Shown in pieces: positions 7,173 through 14,096 of a DNA stretch of 27,402 nucleotides. A program made the translations under genes and the position numbers. The notes beneath the pieces are model-generated. The model ran no database searches. It saw only the letters and a program-made list of their open reading frames with translations, and was not told where the DNA came from. Source of the stretch: CAZRHH01 sp964599885. GTDB lineage: Bacteria; Chloroflexota; Dehalococcoidia; DSTF01; JACRBR01. Location: positions 1-27,402 of the forward strand of contig CAZRHH010000043.1 of assembly GCA_964599885.1 (NCBI GenBank), read 5' to 3'. Position 1 is the first letter of the stretch. Each line of letters starts with the position of its first letter.

Positions 7173-9434
7173 ATGAGTACCAGCGAACAGCCGTTTGGCG
7201 GCACGATCGGGCGCACAGTGGCGGACTCGGAGTCCTGGTGGCCACCGGCGCCCTCACCGCCGGGAGCATCTCCGAACGTCGTGATGATCGTGCTCGACGA
7301 TACGGGTTTCGCGCATCTCGGTTGCTTCGGATCAACGATCGAGACGCCGAACATCGACCGTCTTGCGGCCGGCGGCCTGCGTTACACCAGCTTCCACACG
7401 ACGGCGTTGTGTTCGCCGTCACGCGCCTGCCTGCTGACGGGGCGCAATCATCATGCTGTCGGCATGCGCGGTGTCTCGAACTGGGACAGCGGTTTCCCGA
7501 ACATGCGTGGCGGCATCACCCCTCGTGCTGCCACCGTCGCGCAGCTCTTGAACGCGCACGGATACGCGACGTTCGCTGCGGGCAAGTGGCATCTCGCGCC
7601 GATGCGCGACTGCTCCGCCGCCGGGCCGCACGAGAACTGGCCGCTGCAGAAGGGGTTCGACCGCTTCTACGGATTTTTGCAGGGCGAGACCGATCAGTTC
7701 TATCCGGAACTGACGGCGGACAACCACCACATCGATCCGCCGTCCGGGCCGGAATCGGGTTATCACGTGAGTGCTGATCTCGTCGATCAGTCCATGGGCT
7801 GGATCCGAGACATGACATCGATACGACCAGACCGCCCCTTCTTCTTGTACCTGGCATTCGGCGCCGCGCACGCGCCGCACCAGTCGCCCAAACCGTATCG
7901 CGACAAGTACCGCGGCCGGTTCGACGAAGGCTGGGACGCAGCGCGCGAGCATTGGTTCGCCCGCCAGATCGAGATGGGCATCGTGCCTGAGGGTACGACG
8001 TTGGCGCCCCGCAACCCCGGCGTGCGGCCGTGGTCGGAACTCTCGGACAACGAGCGCAGCTTCGCCGCCCGGCTGCAGGAAGCGTTTGCCGGGTTCCTCG
8101 ATCACACGGACGCGCAGATCGGACGCCTGACCGACTTCCTCGCCCAGCAGGGATTTCTCGAAAACACGCTCCTGATCCTGTGTTCCGACAACGGTGCGAG
8201 CCAGGAAGGCGGACCGCGCGGCGTGATGGATGAGTTCAGTTTCTTCAACCTGCAGCAGGAAGACCTCGATGACATCGTCGCGAACCGGCTCGACGACATT
8301 GGCGGCCCGCATTCGCACAGCAACATCCCGTGGGGCTGGGCGCAGGCCGGCAACACGCCCCTGCGCTGGTACAAACAGAACACGTACGGCGGCGGCATCC
8401 GCGATCCGCTCATCGTCCACTGGCCAGAGCGGATCAAGGACCGCGGCGGCATCCGACCGCAGTTTTGCCACGCGATCGATGTCCCCGCGACGATCCTCGA
8501 CGTGACCGGGATTGCCATGCCGGAGCGTTTCGCCGGGCACGAGCAGATCCCGCTGCACGGTGGCAGCCTGGCGCCGACCTGGGACGGGAGGGATGCACCC
8601 GCGCCCCGCCCGCGGCAATATTTCGAGATGGCAGGCCACCGCGGGTTATACGAAAACGGCTGGAAGGCGGTCACGTACCATCAAAAGGGTCAACCGTTCG
8701 AGCAGGACACGTGGGCCCTCTACAACCTTGAGAAGGACGTCTCCGAGTGCCACGATCTTGCTGCGGAGCACCCCGAGAAACTGCGTGAACTCGAGGACGC
8801 GTGGTGGGTCGAGGCCGGCGCGCACAATGTCTTGCCGCTCGACGACCGCGGTATCGAGTTGTTCGGCGGCGCGCCGCGGCAGGGAACGCCGCATGCCCGC
8901 CGCGAGTACACCTACCAGCCGCCGATCTCGCACATCCCCGCCGATGCGGCGCCGCCGCTTGGTGGCCGCTCGTGGACGATTTCGTGCGATGTCGTCGTTT
9001 CGGATACCCCTTGCGAGGGCGTGCTCTATGCACGCGGCAGCCGCAACGTCGGCCAGACGTTCTTCATCAAGGACGGCAAGCTTCAGTTCGACTACAACGC
9101 GCTCGGTACCCACCAGCGCGCCGCCGCGGCGATCGATCTCGATCCGGGTGCGCACGAACTTTCGGCTCGCTTTGAACGAGAGGGGCGCAGCGGGACGCTC
9201 ACGCTGTCGGCCGATGGCGCCGATCTCACGTCCGTCAACATTCCGGTGATCATTCGGATGATGGGGTCGACGGGCGTCGACATCGGCTGCGACCGGCTGT
9301 CAACCGTTGTCGATGACTACGCTGCGCCTTTCGCCTTCACCGGCACACTTTCGCGGGTCACGTTCCGGATCCAGAGTTCGCGCGACAACGCCGACGTCGC
9401 CGCGGCCGCCCGCGCCGAGCGTGGCAAGGAGTAA
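7173..9434 (+). CDS. Type I arylsulfatase (formylglycine-dependent), 753 aa
   Basis: The sulfatase signature CSPSRACLLTGRN starts at C80, the cysteine that is normally converted to formylglycine. Metal ligands are seen in VLDDTG (D42, D43) and the later CSDNGA. It lacks an evident signal peptide, so it probably acts in the cytoplasm. At 753 residues it belongs to the long arylsulfatase group, like mycobacterial AtsD-type proteins: an alkaline-phosphatase-like domain to about residue 580, then a C-terminal beta-rich domain (about 600-753). The known reaction is hydrolysis of sulfate esters to alcohol and sulfate. ATG at 7173 has AGAGGAA upstream; an upstream in-frame start would lie in the promoter. 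Maturation needs a formylglycine-generating enzyme or anaerobic sulfatase maturase, and none is in the window. It is divergent from the seven-gene operon and probably co-regulated with it. Confidence 0.93.
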   Translation: MSTSEQPFGGTIGRTVADSESWWPPAPSPPGASPNVVMIVLDDTGFAHLGCFGSTIETPNIDRLAAGGLRYTSFHTTALCSPSRACLLTGRNHHAVGMRGVSNWDSGFPNMRGGITPRAATVAQLLNAHGYATFAAGKWHLAPMRDCSAAGPHENWPLQKGFDRFYGFLQGETDQFYPELTADNHHIDPPSGPESGYHVSADLVDQSMGWIRDMTSIRPDRPFFLYLAFGAAHAPHQSPKPYRDKYRGRFDEGWDAAREHWFARQIEMGIVPEGTTLAPRNPGVRPWSELSDNERSFAARLQEAFAGFLDHTDAQIGRLTDFLAQQGFLENTLLILCSDNGASQEGGPRGVMDEFSFFNLQQEDLDDIVANRLDDIGGPHSHSNIPWGWAQAGNTPLRWYKQNTYGGGIRDPLIVHWPERIKDRGGIRPQFCHAIDVPATILDVTGIAMPERFAGHEQIPLHGGSLAPTWDGRDAPAPRPRQYFEMAGHRGLYENGWKAVTYHQKGQPFEQDTWALYNLEKDVSECHDLAAEHPEKLRELEDAWWVEAGAHNVLPLDDRGIELFGGAPRQGTPHARREYTYQPPISHIPADAAPPLGGRSWTISCDVVVSDTPCEGVLYARGSRNVGQTFFIKDGKLQFDYNALGTHQRAAAAIDLDPGAHELSARFEREGRSGTLTLSADGADLTSVNIPVIIRMMGSTGVDIGCDRLSTVVDDYAAPFAFTGTLSRVTFRIQSSRDNADVAAAARAERGKE

Positions 9435-9443
9435 TGGCGACGT

Positions 9444-10118
9444 TCAGCGTCCGCGGCGCCCGAGGAGCAGATTGCTGAGTCCGCTGCGCATCGCGTCACC
9501 AATCTGTTTGGGCGACTGTTCGTGGCCAAGGCGCAGCAGTTCGTACGCCTCGAACGAGCACAGGACCTCGGCGGCGTTCAGCACGGCGTTGCGCTCGGCG
9601 CGGCGTAGTGGTTGGAGCACGTCCCCGAAGTGGCGCTCGACCTGCCGCCGAAAGAAATTTCTGCTCCGCGACAACTCTTCCGCGACCACGGGCTCGAACG
9701 GCGCGCGCAGACGCGACACGCGCCCGGCCGGCAGGATCGTCTCGAATAGCCCCACACGTTGTGCGATTAACCGATCGATCCGGCGTTCGATCGGGCCTTC
9801 GCCGACGTCCGGCAAGTTAATCAGGTGGCCCACCCGCGCGAGTTGCCGCTCGATGGCGACGCGGCCGAGGCTATCGAGGTCGTCGAAATACCGAAACACC
9901 GAGCGCCTCGAGACCCCGGAACGCGCGGCGATCTCCTCGGCCCCGGGGCGCAGATTGCCTTCGGCGAACAGATCCAGCAGCGCATCGACGACGGCGCTCA
10001 GATTTCGGTCGCGTCCGGCGCGGCGTCCATCAACGTTCGGCGGGGATTCGTCGAGCGCGCGATCTTTCGCGAGGTTCACGGCGCGAGGCCGGCGTCGGGC
10101 GGCTGGTGGTGTCGGCAT
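9444..10118 (-). CDS. TetR-family transcriptional regulator
   Basis: A 224-aa protein from ATG 10118, with an Arg-rich N-terminal tail (PPAARRRPRA). The helix-turn-helix is GAEEIAARSGVSRRSVFRYF (about residues 59-78), the classic TetR pattern in which the recognition helix ends with a YF pair. The C-terminal two thirds are helical and would form the ligand and dimer domain. A longer frame starts at 10178, but that start lies inside the operator; the start at 10118 also fits a promoter whose +1 falls on the ATG. It is convergent with the arylsulfatase, with 9 bp between stops, and divergent from the beta-propeller gene. Two near-identical palindromes at 7084 and 10161 suggest that it represses itself and its neighbours. 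The ligand is unknown but is likely the pathway substrate or product. Confidence 0.88.
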   Translation of the reverse strand: MPTPPAARRRPRAVNLAKDRALDESPPNVDGRRAGRDRNLSAVVDALLDLFAEGNLRPGAEEIAARSGVSRRSVFRYFDDLDSLGRVAIERQLARVGHLINLPDVGEGPIERRIDRLIAQRVGLFETILPAGRVSRLRAPFEPVVAEELSRSRNFFRRQVERHFGDVLQPLRRAERNAVLNAAEVLCSFEAYELLRLGHEQSPKQIGDAMRSGLSNLLLGRRGR

Positions 10119-10123
10119 GCCGC

Positions 10124-10153
10124 ATGATGAGGCCGCCGCGCCGCCCGTGTCAA
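10124..10153 (-). promoter_or_regulatory. Promoter of the tetR-family gene, possibly leaderless
   Basis: On the minus strand TTGACA (10148-10153) is followed after 18 bp by CATCAT (10124-10129, 4 of 6 matches). The predicted +1 falls on or within one base of the ATG at 10118, and no ribosome-binding site is seen, so the mRNA may be leaderless. The operator at 10161-10177 lies 7 bp upstream of the -35 box. Confidence 0.5.
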
Positions 10154-10154
10154 C

Positions 10155-10183
10155 TTGCGGTGGCACTCGCAGTGTCATCTAAT
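10155..10183 (+). promoter_or_regulatory. Promoter of the beta-propeller gene
   Basis: TTGCGG (10155-10160) and TCTAAT (10178-10183, 5 of 6 matches to TATAAT) are separated by exactly 17 bp, and those 17 bp are the whole operator palindrome. Transcription would start near 10190, giving a leader of about 13 nt that begins at the AAGGGGAG ribosome site. A regulator in the spacer would block the promoter fully. Confidence 0.6.
10161..10177. promoter_or_regulatory. TetR-type operator palindrome, copy 2
   Basis: TGGCACT-CGC-AGTGTCA differs from the perfect palindrome of copy 1 by one base (G for A at the third position). It sits between the divergent tetR and beta-propeller genes. It fills the spacer of the plus-strand promoter and lies 7 bp from the -35 box of the tetR promoter. 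Autoregulation by the adjacent TetR protein is the simplest reading. Confidence 0.75.
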
Positions 10184-10202
10184 TCCGGGAAGGGGAGCTT
10201 GG

Positions 10203-11477
10203 ATGCTGAACGATCTCGACTCGCTCGGCCCGATACCGGGATACTGCGACAGCCCGTTTCCAGGAGAGGACGGCGGCCCCCGGCGCCAGCTCGTCCCGCG
10301 TTCTCCCGGCCTGGCGTTACAGCCCGGCGAACGCCTGGAACTAACGTCGCGCCCGCTGATGTTCTCCAATATGGTGGTGCTCGGCGCACACGGCGAGGTG
10401 TTCGTGCAGGGAAACACCCAGCCCTGGGAGGACACCAGGTCCTGGGTAGAGCGTATCGATCCCGTAACGCTCGCAACGATCGCGCGCTCGCCAGATCTTC
10501 CGGGTGGTCCCTTTTGGGCCGGCGGCATCCTCGCTCACGCGAACGGCTACCTGTACGTGACCTACGGACGCTACTGCCACAAACTCGATGCGAATTGCGT
10601 GCTCGTCGCGAGCCGCGAACTGCCGCGGCCACATCCGTACAACAGCCTGCTGGCGTTGTCCGACGGCAACCTCGTCATGAAAAACTTCGTGCGCGACGGC
10701 TCGTCGCATTCGTACTTCACCGTGCTCGAACCGGAACGCCTCGAACCGGTGGCTCCCGAGGTTGAGATCCCCGAAGGCTCGATCGCGCGCATCTCCGCTG
10801 ACCGGAATACCTCAGGCGAGTTCGTGTACGTCGTCGGCGACCACACGATCTTCCGCTACCGCTACGAGGCCGGCGCGCTGACGATCGATGAATCGTGGCG
10901 CTTTCGCTATCGCACTGACGACGACGCCGCGCAGTCGTACGGCTGGGATCCCGTCATCGCGGATGGCTCCGCCTGGTTCATGGACAACGGCGACAACACG
11001 TTTCGCGGGACATTCAAAGACACAGGCGTCGCGACTGGGCCGCTTCATTTGTTCCGCGTGTCACTCGCCGACGCGAACGACAGCGACACACATACGCCCT
11101 TCGGCCTCCCGCACGGGACGATCGTTAACCCGCCGCTCATCGACACATCGCGCCACATCGCCGTTGCCTACGACAGCGGCAACAGCCGCATCGGCGCGTA
11201 CCGATACGGCAGTGGCACGTTCGATGGCCTGTGGGAACACGCGTTTGGCGCGAGCAACCACTTCCTGCTCTTCCCCGACACCGGAGAGATCGTCGTGAAT
11301 GACTTCGATGGTGTCAGCGAGCATGTGGTCGTGCTGCACGTCGAAACTGGCGCGGAACTTGGGCGCGTCGCGACCGGCAGTCCCGTGCAGACGCCGTTCT
11401 TCCAATCGCCGGGCTGGACGCGGGATGTCTATACCTGTGCGCCGACGATGCTCACGCGCACTTTCGTCGTAGGATGA
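10203..11477 (+). CDS. Beta-propeller-like protein of unknown function, 424 aa
   Basis: ATG at 10203 has AAGGGGAG 5 bp upstream; an upstream in-frame start would lie within the operator. The protein lacks a signal peptide. It shows repeated strand blocks that end in short aromatic or glycine turns, such as GGILAHANGYLYVTYG, SLLALSDGNLVMKNF and FVYVVGDHTIFRYRY, spaced about 45-60 residues apart. This spacing suits a beta-propeller of the SMP-30, PQQ or quinoprotein-like type, but no diagnostic metal or cofactor motif is clear. A lactonase or a sensor-like role is possible; I do not recognise a named family. Its promoter spacer is the operator of the neighbouring TetR, so it is likely co-induced with the sulfatase and hydrolase operon and works on the same substrate. 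Confidence 0.75.
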   Translation: MLNDLDSLGPIPGYCDSPFPGEDGGPRRQLVPRSPGLALQPGERLELTSRPLMFSNMVVLGAHGEVFVQGNTQPWEDTRSWVERIDPVTLATIARSPDLPGGPFWAGGILAHANGYLYVTYGRYCHKLDANCVLVASRELPRPHPYNSLLALSDGNLVMKNFVRDGSSHSYFTVLEPERLEPVAPEVEIPEGSIARISADRNTSGEFVYVVGDHTIFRYRYEAGALTIDESWRFRYRTDDDAAQSYGWDPVIADGSAWFMDNGDNTFRGTFKDTGVATGPLHLFRVSLADANDSDTHTPFGLPHGTIVNPPLIDTSRHIAVAYDSGNSRIGAYRYGSGTFDGLWEHAFGASNHFLLFPDTGEIVVNDFDGVSEHVVVLHVETGAELGRVATGSPVQTPFFQSPGWTRDVYTCAPTMLTRTFVVG

Positions 11478-11554
11478 TCCCGGGCATGCCTGTTTAGTGG
11501 GCGTTGGTCAGCCGCAGACCACCGACGCGCGGCGCGCCATCGCAGACCCCTTGT

Positions 11555-13165
11555 TCAGTTGCCCGACGCAAGCTCCACTGCCCCGCCTACCGTCGTCGGC
11601 GTGTTCGACACGTCGCCGGGCGTCAGGTCGAAGCGATCCTTGACGCTGCTGCCGGCGCACGAGCCGCCGTCCGTGCCTGAGTTCTCCGTCAGTGCAGCCT
11701 CGAAGATCGGCGATGCGCCCGAGAATACGCCCCACGGGCTCTCGCATCCCGGAACGACCCATGCGTGGCTCATCCAGCGCGCCCCACCGTCCGCTTTGCG
11801 CCCGCCGCGCGCCGCGCATTCTTCCTCCGTCGTGGTGCTGTCGCCGATGACGCCGCTGTCGTTGACGCACAGTCCATCGTGCCGGTGGTAATGATCGTTC
11901 GGGCCGGTGAAGCCCTGCGTCGGCTCCGCAGTGCCGGCATGGACGATGTAGTACGACAACCCCACGACCCGCGAGTCATCATCGGTACCGTCGTAGAGGA
12001 TCATCTCCGGCTCTTCGATGTTGAAGGTGTCATCCACCAGACTGAAGTTCATGAAGTGCGCGGCGATGCCAGCAACGTACGGCGTCACCTGCCGCCAGCC
12101 CGCCGCCTTCACGTCGGCGACGGTCGGATACTTGAGCGCCGTCGCGCGCGCGAGCGCGAGTTCTTCGCCAAGCTCCGCGCACTCCGCCTCGTCCGTCATC
12201 GCGTGCCACGACTGCGGACCGATGTGTCCGCCCATCCCGTTGTTGTCGTCCGGAGCCGCGGCGTTTTCGTTGTGCCCATGCCCACCGCCGGAGGAACCGA
12301 GCCAGCGCAGCCAGTCGCGGTACACGTCGTCGGACACTTTGCTCAGCTCCAGCACCATGATCGCGTCGCCGATCTCGCCCTCGCTTGTAACCTGCGTCGA
12401 AACCAGCTTGTCGAGCGCCGGCGAGCCTTGCACGCCTGCGGCCGCATCATGCGCCATCGCGGCCTCGCCGCCCATCAGCGTGTCGATGCCGGCGATCGCT
12501 GTCTCGTTCCAGTACGCCGCCGGATTCATCCCGAGGTCACATCTGTTCGATGCAAGCGATACCAGCTCAGCGTCCGAGGCACCGGATCCGCCGTGATGCC
12601 CGTCCGCCGAAACGAGCCCATTCCCGTCGTCGTGGCCATGCTGTACGAGTTCAGGATCGGACAGCGCGACCGATGTCACGAACAGAACGATCAGCGGGAT
12701 CGCACTTGCGGTCGCCATTGATTCAAACGAGAGTCGTGACTCGCCGCCACGTCCCAGCGCGAATCCGGGGCGCCACAGCAGCAGTGCCGCGCCGGCGATC
12801 AATACGCCTTCGAAGATCGCCGTCATCAGGTCGACGGCCTGGACGCTTTCCGCTTCTCCGGCATGCGCGCCCCACGGCAACCCCGCCGTGCGGCTCACGA
12901 TGTACGCGCCGAGCACAACCGCGCTGACCAGCATCGTGCCCTGGAGCAGCACGCGGCTCGGTCGCACCATCAAGCCGATGGCCAGCAGGATCTGTAGCCA
13001 CCCTGCCGCCGCGAACCCGATCGCTTCGGTCGTAGAACCGGGCGCGTGGATGGGCGCCATCGCCAGATGAACAGCGCCAGCGCCCAGCGCCAAAGACGCC
13101 AGCAGCAGCCTCGGCGCGACGCCATACTCGTCTCGATCGGCAGCGTTGTGTTCGGCGACGGCCAT
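11555..13165 (-). CDS. Membrane protein with five helices and a large exported domain
   Basis: A 536-aa protein with five hydrophobic segments at about residues 18-38, 48-66, 72-90, 110-130 and 150-167. The remaining 370 residues are Asp/Gly/His-rich and probably face outside. This domain contains clusters of possible metal ligands: HGHDDG and DGHHGG after the last helix, GGGHGHNEN near 295, AAHFMNFSLVDD near 370, NDHYHRHDGLC near 425 and SHAWVVPGCESPWG near 470, with several Cys that could form disulfides. I do not recognise the family; metal binding, perhaps copper or zinc, is inference from the ligands. The ATG at 13165 follows AAGGGA. It converges with the beta-propeller gene (77 bp between stops) and diverges from a small membrane protein at 13465. 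Confidence 0.7.
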   Translation of the reverse strand: MAVAEHNAADRDEYGVAPRLLLASLALGAGAVHLAMAPIHAPGSTTEAIGFAAAGWLQILLAIGLMVRPSRVLLQGTMLVSAVVLGAYIVSRTAGLPWGAHAGEAESVQAVDLMTAIFEGVLIAGAALLLWRPGFALGRGGESRLSFESMATASAIPLIVLFVTSVALSDPELVQHGHDDGNGLVSADGHHGGSGASDAELVSLASNRCDLGMNPAAYWNETAIAGIDTLMGGEAAMAHDAAAGVQGSPALDKLVSTQVTSEGEIGDAIMVLELSKVSDDVYRDWLRWLGSSGGGHGHNENAAAPDDNNGMGGHIGPQSWHAMTDEAECAELGEELALARATALKYPTVADVKAAGWRQVTPYVAGIAAHFMNFSLVDDTFNIEEPEMILYDGTDDDSRVVGLSYYIVHAGTAEPTQGFTGPNDHYHRHDGLCVNDSGVIGDSTTTEEECAARGGRKADGGARWMSHAWVVPGCESPWGVFSGASPIFEAALTENSGTDGGSCAGSSVKDRFDLTPGDVSNTPTTVGGAVELASGN

Positions 13166-13464
13166 GGCTTATTCCCTTCGATTCCGGCGCGTCACGGCGC
13201 CCGCTCGATGTGTTGGCGAGTGGAAACAGTATGCCCGATCTGAGACTCCGCGGACGCACGTTGTACACCGAATTCCGACCAACGGTTCCGATGCAACATT
13301 TGAGGATGAGGACGCGAACTCGAACTCCTTGACAGCGACCTCGGCTCATATCCGACGAAAGCGTGACTTCACCTCCCACCATCGTCCGTTACGCGCTCCC
13401 CCAGCGGCGGGCGATGATGCCCGTGACAGAAAGCACGCGACAAACCACGAAGGGGAGACTTGAC
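13166..13464. other. Divergent intergenic region between two membrane-protein genes
   Basis: This 299-bp stretch separates the starts of the minus-strand gene at 13165 and the plus-strand gene at 13465. It has a TTGACA at 13329-13334 on the plus strand but no good -10 box at the right distance, and a CATACT on the minus strand without a matching -35 box. No palindrome like those at 7084 and 10161 is present, and I see no coding potential. Confidence 0.4.
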
Positions 13465-14070
13465 ATGAATACGCTCTCAACCAGGCTCGCCGCGCTCGGC
13501 GCACTGATCGCCGGACCGGCGTTCTTGCTGAACTTCGCCTGGCACGGCGGCACCATGCCCGGGCCGAACGAAGTCGACCGCGCCGATGGTGCGTTTTCGC
13601 TGATGTTCATGGCCGGTGTCTCGCTCATCGTCGCCGCGATGATCGATTGCCGCCCTTCACCCGTCGCCCGCAAGGGACGATGGCTGCTCTACGTCGAATC
13701 AGCGATGGTCGCCCTCGCCGCTGTCTGGGCGGGCGCTGTCATCGTCGACCCGGCGTACGCCGACAGCAGCAACCCGCTCCTGCTCGCCGGCGACGCAAGC
13801 TGGCCTCTGCACCAGGCGCTGATGCTGGTGATCGGCATCGTGGCCGTGCGCGCCGGACGCTGGCCATCGCCGGCGCGTTTCGCGTTGTTCGCGCCGACTG
13901 TTGGTGTCGTACTCGTCGTGACGTCATCCGCCGTCGGCGCTGATGTCGTCGCCGCGGCTGCTATCGGCGCCGGCTGGGCGATTGTTGCGGCGGGCGTACT
14001 CACCGCGACGTCTTTGCGTGCGGGTTGGCGAAACAGCGCGAGTCACGCACTGAGTGCATCGGTTGCGTGA
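13465..14070 (+). CDS. Small integral membrane protein, unknown function
   Basis: A 201-aa protein from ATG 13465, which has AAGGGGAG upstream. Hydrophobic segments lie at about residues 7-25, 45-61, 75-94, 112-131, 140-157 and 160-180, so about six membrane helices are expected. A short polar loop with HGGTMPGPNEVDR follows the first helix, and another near residue 100 has DSSNPLLLAGDASWPLHQ. I recognise no transport, enzyme or sensor motif. It is divergent from the large five-helix protein and convergent with the FAD oxidoreductase gene, with a 26-bp gap. Its role cannot be inferred; the shared intergenic region hints that it may be co-regulated with the protein at 11555-13165. Confidence 0.7.
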   Translation: MNTLSTRLAALGALIAGPAFLLNFAWHGGTMPGPNEVDRADGAFSLMFMAGVSLIVAAMIDCRPSPVARKGRWLLYVESAMVALAAVWAGAVIVDPAYADSSNPLLLAGDASWPLHQALMLVIGIVAVRAGRWPSPARFALFAPTVGVVLVVTSSAVGADVVAAAAIGAGWAIVAAGVLTATSLRAGWRNSASHALSASVA

Positions 14071-14096
14071 TGTTGACCGGCCTCCCGCCGCTCGGT

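Noticed and set aside
7419..8639. 406-residue minus-strand open frame inside the arylsulfatase
   Set aside because: Antisense shadow of a well-supported sulfatase; no recognisable motifs and no ribosome site.
11765..12721. 318-residue plus-strand open frame opposite the five-helix membrane protein
   Set aside because: It is Arg- and His-rich in the way of shadow frames, while the minus-strand product has clean membrane helices and a ribosome site.
13329..13357. Promoter at TTGACA 13329 for the small membrane protein
   Set aside because: No acceptable -10 box at 16-18 bp spacing.
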